The notes: generated by a model not told the origin, from the letters alone. A DNA stretch of 64,000 nucleotides from Ephemerocybe angulata (GCA_013368325.1 JAACJK010000226.1:248001-312000), one strand, 5' to 3'. Counted from the stretch's first letter, positions 1-11,650 are shown. A program made the numbers and translations.

Positions 1-2774
1 ATCCCGCTTGATCCTGAAATCAAGCGAGTGATTGTGGTACCTCAAAAGGCCCACAACCACCCAGCGCACCCACGAGGTGGAAAGCCCTCGACTGCCAACA
101 AAACTTTGTTAGGCAAAGTCATCGACGCAGTAGGCCCATTTGGGTTGTCGACACGAAAGCTCCTTAATGGTTTGAATGCAGTACTTAACTATAAAAAGCG
201 TAGCTCATGCCGTCTCTGTAGCGCCGTCGACTCTTGCCCTCTGCGATGGAAAACCACTTGCGGTGGTGGCTCCAGCATATGGGAATCTTCGAGCGGTCCG
301 GACAGCCATCAAGGCAAAGAAGAAGGAAGCGTTCCCTGCTGGGTTAGATTGGAATGGTGCGGGATTACCTTTCTGTGCGATCAGTCATTCATAGCTTACC
401 CCGGGTTTTTGATATGTAGCAACAGTTCTGGAGATGGAGCGCGAAAAGGAGAAGGCCCCAGATGAGGTTTATATCCACTCTGCAGTCCTTATTGGAGGTG
501 AACGAGTTGTCATGACGGGGCTACGTGCACTCCTTGAGCGCATTCACTACACCCTTTCACTTAGCTGTGACATTTCGTTCAAGCGTACTGCCGGAGAATT
601 TAATGAGTGGAAGGTTACAGGGTTTGATATCATCTACGAGATGCGTGCGTTCGATCCCCTAAAATATGTGTACTTCATTGTTAACAATTACTTCACAGGT
701 ATCACGTACGGCACAGGCTACTGCAACCATGCGACGGACGAGACATTTAGGATTCTGTGGGCGCAGTTCTTTCATATGGTTGAAACAGTCACAAAGCGCG
801 GGTTCCTCAAACTGCACGCTTTCTTCCCGGAGGATCCGGATGCTCGACTACATGCAATCCTGCTCGATGCAGAAATTGCACAAGTGAATGGCCTGAAAAT
901 GGCTCTATCACACTACGTCGCCACCCGTGTACCGGCAAGCTCCACCGTTGACCTTCCAGATGAAGACATCGAACTCGTTATGCTCACCGTGAAGTTCTGC
1001 TATATTCATTTTGTGCGGTAAGCGTTTATCATTGCTCAGAACCTGCCGCATGTACCGACTAGACTACTAATCTCGGGTTACTTCTTAGAAACATCGAAAA
1101 GATTGCTGGGCTCGAGCGTGATCAAATCGCTCGCCTGAAGTCTTTCTCCGGGCTGAGTACGGATGAGGACGTCCAAGAATGGCATGAGTTCTGTAAGAGG
1201 CTTTCCCAGGACTCAAAAGCTATGAAAGGTAAGTATATAAGAGTTTAAGCATTACTTCATCATTTAATCCATTCGCACCAGGCTGGTATGAGCACAAGAT
1301 TGCACACCCATACCTGCTCACATGCGTCAATAAGCACCTGTCGCCCATGGCAGGCACGAGCTGGGACATCACCCCGAAAGACACCAACCTCGTTGAGGGC
1401 GCACACGCAGGAAGAAACGCAGATACTGGCACCAACCTTGCTTTACTCGAAGGTATATTTCTGTGAGCGAGCGCGTATTCACTTCCCTTGATGGCACATA
1501 TCCTGAAAGCGAATTTAAGCGCCCGTGATGCCGACAAAAGACTCGCTCAAGAACTGGAAACGCGCGCAACGGAGCTAGTTGCACATCGACACGTGAACGG
1601 CCTCCAGGTTCGCGAGAAGAAAAGCAAGGCACGCAAGGATCGCATTTCGAAGCAGGCCAGAGAGCGTCAAGACCACGTCGACAATTACTTCGACTTGCAA
1701 GCGCAGGTGACATTGTTGATGACGAGCAAATCAAATTCAGCTGCGCTCACGAAACAACTCAATGCGGAACTTGCGAAGATAAAAGATCAACTGAAGATTA
1801 CCCGTACGCCTTCACTTGAGGTTCAGAAATCCGTGCTCCAAGCTCGTCTCGATGGGGAGGTTACAAAGCGCCGTACATGGACCGCCGATGCTAAGGAGAT
1901 TAGATTACAAATGGAAGCGCTACAGCAAGGGCCTTTGAAGGGTGTATCCAAAGAGAGGTTTAGATCGGATTCGTCTGATAACCGTATCGAGGATACTCTA
2001 GGTGTGTTGCTAATTATTTCCTGATGCTATCGAGCTCACTGTTCAAGAAGTCCCAGATTCCGAAACCAGGGAACAAAGCCCATCAGTATTGCCATCGGAG
2101 TCCGCAACAGGCTCAGACGTCGTCGATCAGGACGACCACATTGGTATGATTTAACTATTATCCCTCTCGCATACTAATACTATTCTCTAATACAATCATA
2201 GATTCAAGCCCCAATGCGACTCAAGGTGTGCAATCAAACGGGGCCGAGTTAGATGATGACAATCTCCAGTCCGGATTAGACGCCGGGTTTGTCTATTCTG
2301 ACAGCACGAGCGCCTTTGCATCTCTGGATCATGAGGGAGCAATGGACATGTCCATTGACGAGGCAGAAATAAGTGTACCCGCTGTCGTCAGCTATGCAGA
2401 TGCGCTCGACAGGCCATGGGATCTGAACTTACAATTGGAAACAGCTAGTGCAGCAAGGGACCTTGAAGAACCTCCCTCAATGTTCTCGGGGAGTCACGAG
2501 ATGGGTTTGGAGATGGGTATCGCAGATGAGCCCAGTATGTTTACTCCCGTATCATCCTGTGAGTTTACTCACGCAATGTATCGCAGCCGTCAGGCGCTAT
2601 TGGTCCCCATCATATCAGCCTCTACCTCATCAACCGTTTGAAGGGTTTGACTTCTTCTTTGGTCAAGATGGTATGTGATTCATACAGTTCCTTGACGTAT
2701 ACATCGTAACCAACCCTTCGATAATAGAGCCACTTTACGACAACACTTTCAATGGAGAGCTCACTGAATCCTGA
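1..2774 (+). CDS. MULE-like transposase-derived protein, 5' end outside the window
   Basis: The reading frame is open at base 1, so the start lies upstream. Introns I can place with matching phase are 170-221, 375-419, 1018-1088, 1229-1281 and 1453-1509; the junction near 2002-2034 and those after it are less certain. The N-terminal part has an HNHP motif (about 49-60), as in FLYWCH/GCM/WRKY-like zinc DNA-binding domains. The core carries what look like the three acidic residues of a MULE-type DDE transposase: D in SCDISFK (about 570), D in ILLDAEIAQ (about 865) and E in NLVEGAHAG (about 1392). A charged coiled coil (about 1510-1960) and an acidic Ser/Asp-rich tail ending at a TGA at 2774 follow. 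In the part I see the frame is uninterrupted apart from introns. It could be a live element or a host gene derived from one; I saw no terminal inverted repeats. Confidence 0.6.
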
Positions 2775-3085
2775 TCAGTGATCTCCACTCCAGCTTCCTT
2801 AGAGTAGCTGCTCGCAGACATATTCACTGTGGTATTGATCCAATAGACCACTTTTGAACTCTTTGATCACTAAATAAGTACCCTTGCGCCTTTATGCTCG
2901 CTCAGCGGCTTGATATCTAAAGGGGCATGGAGAGCCGAGAGGCGGCGGCAGGCATCGCCGGGGTCGGTGAACACGCCGGGCGCGAATTGGCGGAGTTCCA
3001 CTAAATTACGCAGAGTACCACTATTTTACTATATTTACGGAGTTCCACTACCACTACATTGGTCACTCCCCGGAGTCGTGTGGTC
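2775..3085. other. Intergenic, short direct repeats
   Basis: No coding signal is visible. A 12-base direct repeat, ggagttccacta, occurs at 2992-3003 and 3039-3050, with a diverged copy between them (about 3012-3022). The stretch lies between the transposase-like gene and the SUV3 relic. Confidence 0.5.
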
Positions 3086-3527
3086 GGCTTGAGAAGGCTT
3101 GAGACCAGTCCCATATGGGATTTTGCTCCAATCTCCTTCGAGAATCATGTACTCCATACCAGTCCATACCCCGTCGTACCGCTTCACGATGATCTCGTCC
3201 CCCGTGTGCTTGAGCAGCTCAGAGCAGCTCCTGCACAATCAGAACCACTCGGAACCGCCTTTTTCTCTCCGCAAAGATTCAGATGGAGCCCCATCGCCGG
3301 AAGACCGAGAACCGCTGCCGTCCATGCACTCCCTCAGACTCCCTCCTACTCCCTCTCTGCGAGTCCCCGATCATCTGAATCTCATCAACGACCGCAACCT
3401 CGACCAACGGCATCATCTCGACTCAGAAGCCTTCAGATTCAGAATCAGAAGCCCAACCTTTACCCCCACAATCTTCTGCTCCTCGCCCGTGAGCACGTTG
3501 CACAACCTAGCGTGCATAGGCGTGCAT
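3086..3527. repeat. Cluster of short duplication scars (8+2 and 4+2 pattern)
   Basis: Within the SUV3 relic there are repeated short direct duplications with a two-base spacer. Eight-base copies: ggcttgag/aa/ggcttgag (3086-3103), tccatacc/ag/tccatacc (3153-3170), gagcagct/ca/gagcagct (3212-3229), tcagaacc/ac/tcggaacc (3239-3256), actccctc three times with ag and ct between (3328-3355), and gcgtgcat/ag/gcgtgcat (3510-3527). Four-base copies: agat/tc/agat (about 3275-3284) and tcag repeats at about 3433-3450. At most of these sites the intact parent gene has a single copy, so these are insertions of 10, 20 or 6 bases made after the duplication. Confidence 0.85.
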
Positions 3528-3632
3528 GGGGTTCCCATGCTTTCGGATCGCGTCGGCGTGGAGTTCTGGCGCTTACTCGGTCGTACCCTCGCAGTCGGGA
3601 AGCTCGAGGCTCGGAGCCCAGGCTAGGGTATT
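3086..3632 (-). pseudogene. Decayed inverted partial copy of the SUV3 helicase gene
   Basis: Read on the minus strand, this segment matches the middle of the intact SUV3 gene at about 5488-5955 on the plus strand. Shared peptides include ELLKHTGDEI, VKRY and LEGDWSKI; shared DNA includes gagattcagatgat and gagcagaagattgtggggg. The copy starts and ends inside coding sequence, lacks the Walker A motif and the C-terminal half, and is broken by stops and frameshifts. It therefore cannot make a helicase. The differences from the parent are mostly short insertions that duplicate adjacent sequence (see the repeat entry at 3086-3527), plus a 9-base loss near 3400 and base changes. It is a duplicated, inverted fragment about 1 kb upstream of its source. 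Confidence 0.88.
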
Positions 3633-3639
3633 CCGCCTA

Positions 3640-4394
3640 TAGGTTGATGCGTCCCAAGAAGTGCTGACAAATGAATCATCCGAAGACTTGCCGCTTTTGC
3701 CGCTGTTCTTCGCAGAAAACTGATTGCAAGTCGTCTAAAAAACCATTGTGGATCCCGTCTAGACTCTACGATAACCACCACGATGATTACTGGAGGTCTA
3801 GGCAGCGGGACCCGGGTTAATGTAATCACAGGTGCAGCTGTGGGATCATTCTAAGCTCGACCTTCCTCCGAGTCATTAGTCACACTCAATTCTTAGCGTC
3901 TCTTAGTGCGCGGACAATTGATAGACGTCGTCAGACTCCGTATACTTTAGTTTGACGACCCCATGCCTGTGGCGTACGACATGAAGCTGACCAGGCAAAG
4001 CCACTCCCAAAACGTAGACTGCGGCAGCAACGCCAGTCACTCGTATATGAACCGCCATATCCAATCTCAATTTGAGTTTATGTAGAGAAAACTGCCTTCG
4101 ACCTTCAAGTCGGTGCTTCATGAGATAAGATGTACAGGGTGGGCATCATATCGCTGTATCCATACATTGAACCTGCAAATAACCTTCGCAGTGCCAGTTT
4201 ACTTACTGGTATCTTACAGCCAGGCGTCGGTTTCGCGAATAGGATTTGAGGTTTCCCTCCCAGAAAAAAGGATCTCTTTATCCTTTTTATTAATAAAGCC
4301 TAAAAAGAGAGCAAGGAGGAGAGTGTTCGAACGTTCGAGGGTTAGTGGGAGATGCTGGAGAGATGCAGTTGCAGGCGTACTTGACGGCGGCAAT
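3640..4394. other. Intergenic
   Basis: No gene is recognised. An 8+1 short duplication (ttgccgct/t/ttgccgct, 3688-3704) resembles the scars in the neighbouring relic. Short open frames on both strands have no recognisable features. Confidence 0.4.
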
Positions 4395-4560
4395 GGGCCG
4401 GCGTCCGATTAAGCGCCGACTATTAGTCAGCATCGTCTTGGCGTGGGCAAAAGCACGGGGCACTAGAATTGCTGCCAGCGACACTGACCAACTAGCTTTG
4501 ACGACGACCACGATGCTTTGAGTTCGAACAAAACCATCTCGAACTCACCTTATAGCCGTT
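4395..4560 (-). repeat. Dispersed repeat, inverted copy 1
   Basis: The reverse complement of this stretch aligns with about 11160-11339. Matching blocks are cggctataaggtgagtt against cggttattaggcgagtt, tcgaactcaaagcatcgtgg against tcgaacttgaagcattgtgg, and a terminal gctgactaat..cggcgcttaatcg block. Its end is a GC-rich imperfect palindrome around ggcgcttaatcg. It is non-coding and short, as expected for a MITE-, SINE- or solo-LTR-like element, but I cannot define its true ends. Confidence 0.65.
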
Positions 4561-4628
4561 CTAGGGCAGGCAGTAAGTCATAAAAGATGACTTTATCCTA
4601 GGTATACTCACTGGTTTGTCTAGGAACG

Positions 4629-7139
4629 ATGAACCATATAGCTTTTTCCAAACTGAGCACTAGGTGCCGAGTTTCGATATTTGGGCCACGAGGGGTAGGC
4701 CCATGGTCGGGAACTCGAGGTTTTGCTTCGGAGGTGGCTCAAGGACACCCTTCATCGCGCAGCTATCGACCCAAAGAGCACAGGACGCGGGACGACGATC
4801 CGTTTGACCCTCCGCGCAGCAGAGACCGCGAAAGACTCGGATTCAAGCGCGACAACAAGCCGTACGGCCAAAAACCACGATTCTTACCCCAAAGGCCAGG
4901 ACTAGCGTTCTACTCTCTACCACATGTTGAACCCCCGAAGATCGATCCAGGGGAGGCCGTGACCTACTTCGAGAAGCACGTCCAAGAGTGGGCGAGGAAC
5001 CCGGCGACGACGGAGCTGTTGGAGAAATTTGGCATCCCAAAACGCGACTTGAACGTTCTCCTTGGGCTATACGCCGACGCAGTGGCCTCAAAATCCCTCT
5101 CCGACCCCGAAAGCGTCGACTACTACTACATCGACCGCTTCGCCGAACCACTCGCCCACAGGATCGACGTATCCGTCATCTACAGCACCATCTTCTTCAA
5201 ATGGGCGGTCAACCCTACACAGAAAACCCTCTTCCTGGCCAAAAACATCCCCCAGTCCACACTCGACAATCTGTGCCAGCTCTACGAGTCCACGGACCGC
5301 ACCTACATCGAGGAAGAGTTCTCCGCCGCACGCAAGATGCGCCGAAAAGTCATCATGCACGTCGGGCCGACGAACAGCGGCAAGACGTACCACGCACTGC
5401 GCGCCTTCGCTGCTGCGCAGTCCGGGGTGTACGCAGGCCCCCTGCGCCTGCTCGCCCACGAAATCTGGGAACGCATCAACCTAGGCCAAATCGCTCCCCT
5501 GGGCTCCGAGTCCCCCGACTTCAAGGGTACGAACGAGTATCAGAACTTCGACAAACTCCCCCACGCGGACGCGATCCGCAAACATGGAAACCCCATGCAC
5601 GCGCGGTTGTGCAACATGGTGACGGGCGAGGAGCAGAAGATTGTGGGGGTGGATGTTGGGCTTCTGAGCTGCACGGTCGAGATGGTGCCGTTGAAACAGA
5701 TAGTCGAGGTTGGGGTCATCGATGAGATTCAGATGATTGGGGACACGCAGAGAGGGAGTGCGTGGACGGCGGCGGTTCTTGGTCTTCCGGCGATGGAGCT
5801 CCATCTTTGCGGAGAGGAAACGGCCGTTCCGATTGTGCAGGAGCTGCTCAAGCACACGGGGGACGAGATCGTCGTGAAGCGGTACGAGCGGCTGACCCCG
5901 CTTACGGTAGAAGAAACGAGTCTCGAAGGAGATTGGAGCAAAATCCAGAAGGGCGACTGCGTTGTTGCGTTTGCGCGGTCTAATATCTTCAAGATCAAGC
6001 AGGAGATCGAAAAGACGACGAAACTTCGCTGTGCTGTTATCTATGGACGTCTTCCCCCCGAAATCCGCAGTGAACAGGCCGCCTTGTTCAACGACCCCGA
6101 CTCAGGTTACGACGTCCTGGTAGGAAGCGACGCCATCGGTATGGGGCTGAACCTGTGAGTGTCTCAAGACGTCTACGGAAACGAATGCATTCTGACTGGA
6201 CATAGGAAAATCCGACGTGTCGTCTTCGACACTCTTCAGAAGAGTCGCGGAGCTGGGGGCGGCTCGGAGCCGCTCTCCATCTCTACCGTCAAGCAGATCG
6301 CCGGTCGAGCAGGCAGATTCGGGATGCACACTGGCTCTGACGCCCCCGGGGGATTCACGACGACCCTCGCGGAGAAAGACATGGCGTACCTTCGCCAAGC
6401 GCTCGCCACACCTTTCATACCCCTCCCCCTCGCCCGAGTGAGCTTCACCCAAGAAAGCTTCGACCGCGTCCAACACACCCTACCCCTTAACAGCTCTACG
6501 GCGACCGTCCTCCAGGCGCACCACTACATTGGCGCTCTGCCGCGAAAGATGCGGTACCACGAGTCGGATTTGTCGAAGCTCGCCATTTGCGATTTCATTG
6601 ACAAGACTGGGGGGCGTATGACGACGCTGGAGAAGGCGCGGTACCTGGCTGCGCCTGTGGCGTGGAGAGATCCGCATAGCGTCGCGGCGACGAAGGTGTT
6701 TATGAGGGCGAGCAATATGCACAACTACGTCGATGTGCACACGGTTATCGAAACGTCGCCGGAGTTCGAGGCTCTCAAAACCGTGGAGAAGGCGAAGGAT
6801 CTCGGGCACACGTTGCGGAATACCTCGAATGCGTTGTCCTCCATGGAATCCCTGCACAAGGCGCTCATTCTGTATATCTGGATGAGCTTTAGGGCTCCGA
6901 TCATGTACCCGCATTATGACAAGGCCGTGGAGCTCAAGATACGGGTGGAGAGGGCATTGCAGTGGACGTTGGTGAGTATGTCGAGCACGAAGACCGCGCA
7001 GACGAAGTGGAAGAATGTATCGGAGGATCCACAGGAGGATGCGCAATCCCGGCCTGTTATCCCCTCGAAGACGATGGGTGCGATGAAAGCTGAGAGTCTG
7101 GAGCGGATGGGAAGGCGACTCGAAATCACCCCTCAGTAG
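4629..7139 (+). CDS. SUV3: ATP-dependent RNA helicase SUV3, mitochondrial
   Basis: Two exons (4629-6154 and 6206-7139, intron 6155-6205) encode about 819 residues. The N-terminus is rich in Arg/Ser and lacks early acidic residues, as expected for a mitochondrial presequence. SUV3 motifs appear in order: Walker A GPTNSGKTYHAL (about residue 245), AGPLRLLAHEIW, TGEEQ, the DEIQ box (about 365; SUV3 uses DEIQ), LHLCGEE, AVIYGRLPPE (about 468), GSDAIGMGLNL spanning the intron, and QIAGRAGRFG (about 538), followed by the SUV3 C-terminal region. In the family this 3'-5' helicase unwinds RNA for turnover in the mitochondrial matrix, with an RNase II-type nuclease in yeast. The ATG at 4629 is the first in frame and precedes the presequence. 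A decayed partial copy lies inverted upstream. Confidence 0.96.
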
Positions 7140-7483
7140 CAGTCCGGCGACTTAAAGTGAAGTAGCCATTGCTCCCTAGATCTTAGACCCCTATCCTTAT
7201 TCACACTATCGTATACCGTATTCAATGTACTCTACTACTGTCATAATTCACCCTCACCTCATCGTCGAACCCAGAGCCTGAGTCCGTATGTTGATCGTCT
7301 CGTCTGCCTCCGCCTTCAGGCTCACGTGGATCAGGGCGGTATAAGAGGCGGCTCGGAATGCGAGCCGAAGACGCCTTCCTTGAACTTCTCCTTTCGCTCA
7401 CGGGAGTAAGTTGATCATGCATTTCATCCCGCCTGAGAACCCTTCACCGGCTGCGGAGCATCTTCTCACTCTTCTCATATACC
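7140..7483. other. SUV3 3' region and transporter promoter
   Basis: No gene is seen. The 344 bases must hold the SUV3 3' UTR and the upstream region of the transporter, both on the plus strand. The last 80 bases before the ATG are pyrimidine-rich (cttctcactcttctcatatacc), typical of fungal promoters. Confidence 0.4.
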
Positions 7484-10321
7484 ATGGCTTCGAGAGCCTC
7501 TGAACGGGATCCCTTGATCCCCCGAAGAGTTTCTGGCGACGACGATGCTCACGACTCCGAGACGGGGAAGAAGGCCCTGGAGAAGGCGTGCCTTGGGCCA
7601 CTGGAGTTACCGAGGTCGACGAGATACGGAATTTTGGCTGGGATATGGACTGCAACGTTTCTTTCGGTGCGTTAGCCCCCATTTTCTAACATATATCATT
7701 TCTAACGGCGACCCGTAGGCGCTAAACCGTAGGTCTTCACTGTCTCCAACCAGTACCAGTTAATGGACCTTCTCCACCAGAAACTCTGGTTCCAACGAGT
7801 GCGTTTCACTTGACTATCCACAACGTCACGACGACCAACACCCCCTAGTGCTCCCTTCAATATCCTCCGAGTTCAACAAATCCAACCAAGCCAGTTGGCT
7901 AGGAACGTCGTACGCTATTTCCATATCACGACATTTGTGCCAATTCTGATTCATCCAGGTACCTGCTCGCAACGTGCACTTTCACTCCCCTTTACGGGCG
8001 GCTATGCAACGTCCTAGGGAGAAAGGGCGCCAACCGCACGGCGCTCTTCTTCGCGGGCCTCGGCGTCCTGCTCTGCGGCCTCTCGACGAACCTCGAGACC
8101 CTCATCTTCGCCAGATTCCTAGCCGGGATAGGCGGCGGTGGCTTGATGACGACATCTTCGTGCGTTCTGTATTAGTGCTCTTCACAGGAGATACCGGTCG
8201 TGCTGAGATGTATGTATCATCACATTTGCAGGATTATCGTCAGCGACATGTACACTCTGCGGGTGCGTAAACTCCGTCCATCCCTTCTTCACGATGGGCG
8301 CCTACCTTATCACGACGACGTCACCTTCATTTTAGAATCGCGGACTGACGCAAGGGGTGCAGAGTGTGTTTGGAGGGGTGAGGAAACCTTATCGGGCTGC
8401 GGTTAATTTGCCTTGCTGATCTTTAATAATAGCTTGGATTAGGCCTTGGAGGACCGCTTGGGGGTTTAGTGACCGACTGGTACGCAATATTCGCTGTGTG
8501 GGCTGCTCGGCATACTCAATCGAGGTGTGCAGGCTTGGATGGCGCTGGGCATTCCTGATCCAGATGCCGCTGTTCTGCCTCTCCTACATCCTGACCTCTA
8601 TCAACTTGAACTACGTGACTGAGGTGCGTACCGTCCTGTGGGGCTCGTGCGTAACCAACTTCTAAACCTCTAAAACCCCGAGCAGGGCAAGGGAAAGAGC
8701 ACGAAGGAGATGCTCAAACGGATCGACTACGGCGGAAGTGCGAGCCTGATGATGGCCGTCGGCTCGTGTCTACTCTTCCTGAGCGCGAAGTACAATGAGG
8801 GCCTTCCGTGGTCGGAACCATTCGTCATCGCCTCGGTAACGCTCTCAGCCGTCTTCGCCGTGGTGTTCATCGTCGTCGAGATCTTCGTCGCGCCTGAACC
8901 GGTCCTAGCGCCCGCGCTGCTCAAGCAAAGCATACCCGTCCTCGTTGGGATGTCCAACTTCCTCGTCGCGACGTGCAACTTCAGTATCATGTACTTCCTG
9001 CCGATGTGGTTCCAGACCGTCGTTCTCACGAACGCTTCGACAGCTGGTAGGTCGTTTCTGCAGCTCGTACAGCGTATTTGTTCAGGGCTGACACTGCCGT
9101 CTGACCAGGTTTGCACCTGATGCCAAACAGTTTGTCAATGTCCGTCGGGTCGCTCTTCGCGGGCTGGGTTATGCACGCTACCGGACGGTACAAAACGATC
9201 AACCTTATCTTCGGAATGTTCCCTTTCGTTGGAGCATGCTTCATCTACCAATTGCAACCCGACTCTGGGTTCTGGGTTTCCTGGTTCAGTATTGTACGTC
9301 ATGATTTGCGCTACTGGCAGAAGACAATGTCTGACCATTGTGATCCACTGTAGGTGCCCCTTGGATTTGGAAATGCGGTCGTGCTTCAGACTATGCTTAG
9401 TATGTGCTTCCTTCTTCAGATTGTGCCTTTGAAGTCTAATCTTCATTACAGTCGCATTGCTTGTTCATCTTCCAGGTACTTACCCTTCTCCGACGTTATA
9501 AGGCCGCTCCAAACTAATCCTACTCCACGACTCCTGACTAGATGACCAAATGGCGGTCGGAACTGGGTTTGGACAGCTCTTCCGAGGTGTAGGTGAGCCA
9601 CGCGAACGAAAAACCAAAGATTATTTCGAGCCCCTGACTGGGCCCCAGGACAAGTCGGAGGTGTGGCCATCTCTTCAGCCGTCTTTCAGTCGAAACTGGA
9701 GACCGAACTTCAGAAAAGAATCACCGGTCCCGATTCTCAAGCTGTACGGCGACACTGAAATTTATTTCTAACGACGCCTTTTTCTAACTTGTGCTCTACC
9801 AACCAGCTAATCAAGAAGATCCGTCAAAATGCGCGTTTCGTCGTAACTCTACCACCAGACATCCGAGCTTTGGCTCAAGAGTCGTATAAAGTCAGCCTGA
9901 AATCGGTGTTCTTCTTCGCTGCGGTGATGACCTTCATCGCTTATCTCGTTCGACTTCCTGTAAGACCGACCTGAATCCCAGCCTCTGTACTCTCAAGGAG
10001 CTAACCAACAGCACATTTCAGATACCCGACAAACATTTGGACTCGGGCCCACGAAGTCATAAGAGCCAGCAACCCGACGAAGACTCCAACACGCAATACC
10101 CTTCCGAGAACACGACGGTCGTCGAAACCTCAACTGGTCTCTCGACGCCCACAATACGCCCCGTAGCTTTGCACGAGGAAAGTAGCACGTTGAGCGATGG
10201 AGACCTTTCGGGAACGGAGGATTCGAGTAGGAGGCAGAGGAAGAAGAAAAGAAGGCTGTCGACCTTCGATGATTTGGCGGCATTGGACCCGCAAGCGGAT
10301 TACGCCAAGCCGACGGCTTAA
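7484..10321 (+). CDS. MFS transporter, Fnx1/Vba-like (DHA2-type)
   Basis: A gene with about a dozen short introns. Exons read in order: an acidic N-terminus with ERDPLIPR (a dileucine-like context common in vacuolar transporters), a first membrane segment, SNQASWLGTS, the motif A-like LYGRLCNVLGRK (about 8000-8035), GIGGGGLMTTSS in segment 4, IIVSDMYTLR, then LGLGGPLGG and WRWAFLIQMPLFCLSYI, a long cytosolic loop (GKGKSTKEMLKRIDYGG) and the later segments (LFAGWVMHATGRYK, VPLGFGNAVVLQTML). A hydrophilic Ser/Glu-rich tail ends at 10321. The block order matches the 14-helix DHA2 proton antiporters, closest by eye to the vacuolar basic amino acid exporters Fnx1/Vba1-2. Substrate is inferred from family only. 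All junctions I checked (for example before the exon at 7962) keep frame, so it looks intact. Confidence 0.88.
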
Positions 10322-11059
10322 GCAGAGGCAATGGCGCTGGGGAGGGAGTTGAAAGGAATTTACATAGCTGCTTGATTTAGACTGAGAGGGGTCTTGTGTA
10401 CTCCGTAACGCTTTTAACGACCCATAACGATATGGTTGATTTCTGCCGGTATACAATCCTGAAGTTGAATTCAGAGTTACCGCAGTTGTGCACCTTCATT
10501 CCAGACCTCCATCTCCGCCAGGCGTTGTTCGACCCCTTCTCTCTCGTCCAGACTATGGATCCTGATTCCTGGACACTGAAAGTGGGAAGGTTTTGTCTGC
10601 GCACTGGCTGGTGGCTCGACCAGCATCAAATTCCCAAAATTGGAAAGATCTTAGATGTGATCTTCCTCGCGATAAGATTAAATAACTTAAGATCTTCCTT
10701 GTCTCGGCGCTAACTTGTTGTCAGAGCTCTTGCTTGTGCGGCGTGCCCACTACAAGAAGGCAGTGAGATGGCCTACTCAGTTACTTTTCTTATGGCAAGA
10801 TTCAGATCTGTATTTGAGGCTGCGCACACTGTGACTACAGGCCCACTATTAGTCACTACCAGTCAGTTCTCCGTGACCTAAGTATGTATGGCGTGTATAG
10901 CCTACGGGTGCATGATTCAATCTGTGCCTAATTGCAGGTATGTACCCTATGTAGTGCATACCTATGCTATGGATGTACTCCTAAGCTATGCTTTCCTTCC
11001 AAAGGCCCAGATGGACGCACCGAAACCTCAGGACACTCAGAATTTCTTGCTCAGAAGCT
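10322..11059. other. Intergenic, gene-poor
   Basis: This holds the transporter 3' end and no recognisable gene. The motif cactattagtcac (about 10849-10861) resembles the ctgactaatag core of the dispersed repeat at 4395-4560 and 11300-11339. Confidence 0.4.
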
Positions 11060-11339
11060 ATAAAATGATCGAAAGTGGTGTCCAGGTCTGCCCAGAGGGC
11101 CATTATTTTGCAAGTCGCTCCCGGTGAGCTTCCACTTGAGCGTCTTGTCTCAGCAATCAACTCTGCCCTTGGCCGGTTATTAGGCGAGTTAAGATGATTG
11201 TGCTCGAACTTGAAGCATTGTGGTCGCTGTCAAAGTCACTGCGTTGGTGAACCCCACCGCTGGCAGGCTTCCGTGACTTTGCTCAGGTTAGCCGAAGAAG
11301 ATGCTGACTAATGGCCGGCGCTTAATCGCGCGCCGGTCC
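11060..11339 (+). repeat. Dispersed repeat, copy 2
   Basis: The second half (about 11160-11339) matches the reverse complement of 4395-4560 and ends in the same gatgctgactaat..ccggcgcttaatcg block. The first half contains gtccaggtctgcccagaggg, which recurs on the minus strand at about 19880-19905 as gtccagggctgcccagaggg. A short open frame across that part reads SGVQVCPEGHYF, with a cognate SVQGCPEGHTF at the other site, so the repeat may derive from coding sequence. With the copy at 4395 it forms an inverted pair around the SUV3 and transporter genes. Confidence 0.6.
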
Positions 11340-11650
11340 ATGCGATCTCACTGGCGCCCGGTCGTCAATCAAGCGCGTCATCCAGCCACCCTGGAGACTC
11401 AGGCCTACTATTGAGGTTGTATCTCTGAGAAGGGCAAAGAAACCCTTGTACAGTGTGGGGTGCTAAATCACGAAAGGGCCACCTTTGGCCTAAGTTCGAA
11501 CGCGGCCCTTTAAAACTTTTCCAGCCGGGTTTCAGTATCGCAGGCTTAATCAAGCTTCAAGTGTACCAAGACCGTCTGGTACTGTCTCGTTAGTACGTCA
11601 TCTGAGTAGCATGTGAGCTCAGACCCTGGGGGTTTATCCTCCAACCAAGG

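Noticed and set aside
3086..3632. RIP-type C-to-T decay of the duplicated SUV3 fragment
   Set aside because: The differences from the parent are mainly insertions; there is no clear excess of C-to-T changes.
4395..4434. Possible Helitron 3' end (hairpin plus CTRRT-like end)
   Set aside because: The stem is short and imperfect, the CTAAT lies on the wrong side of it, and no replication/helicase protein is present.
4843..5855. Several open frames on both strands over the SUV3 gene
   Set aside because: They are shadows of the strongly supported helicase frame.
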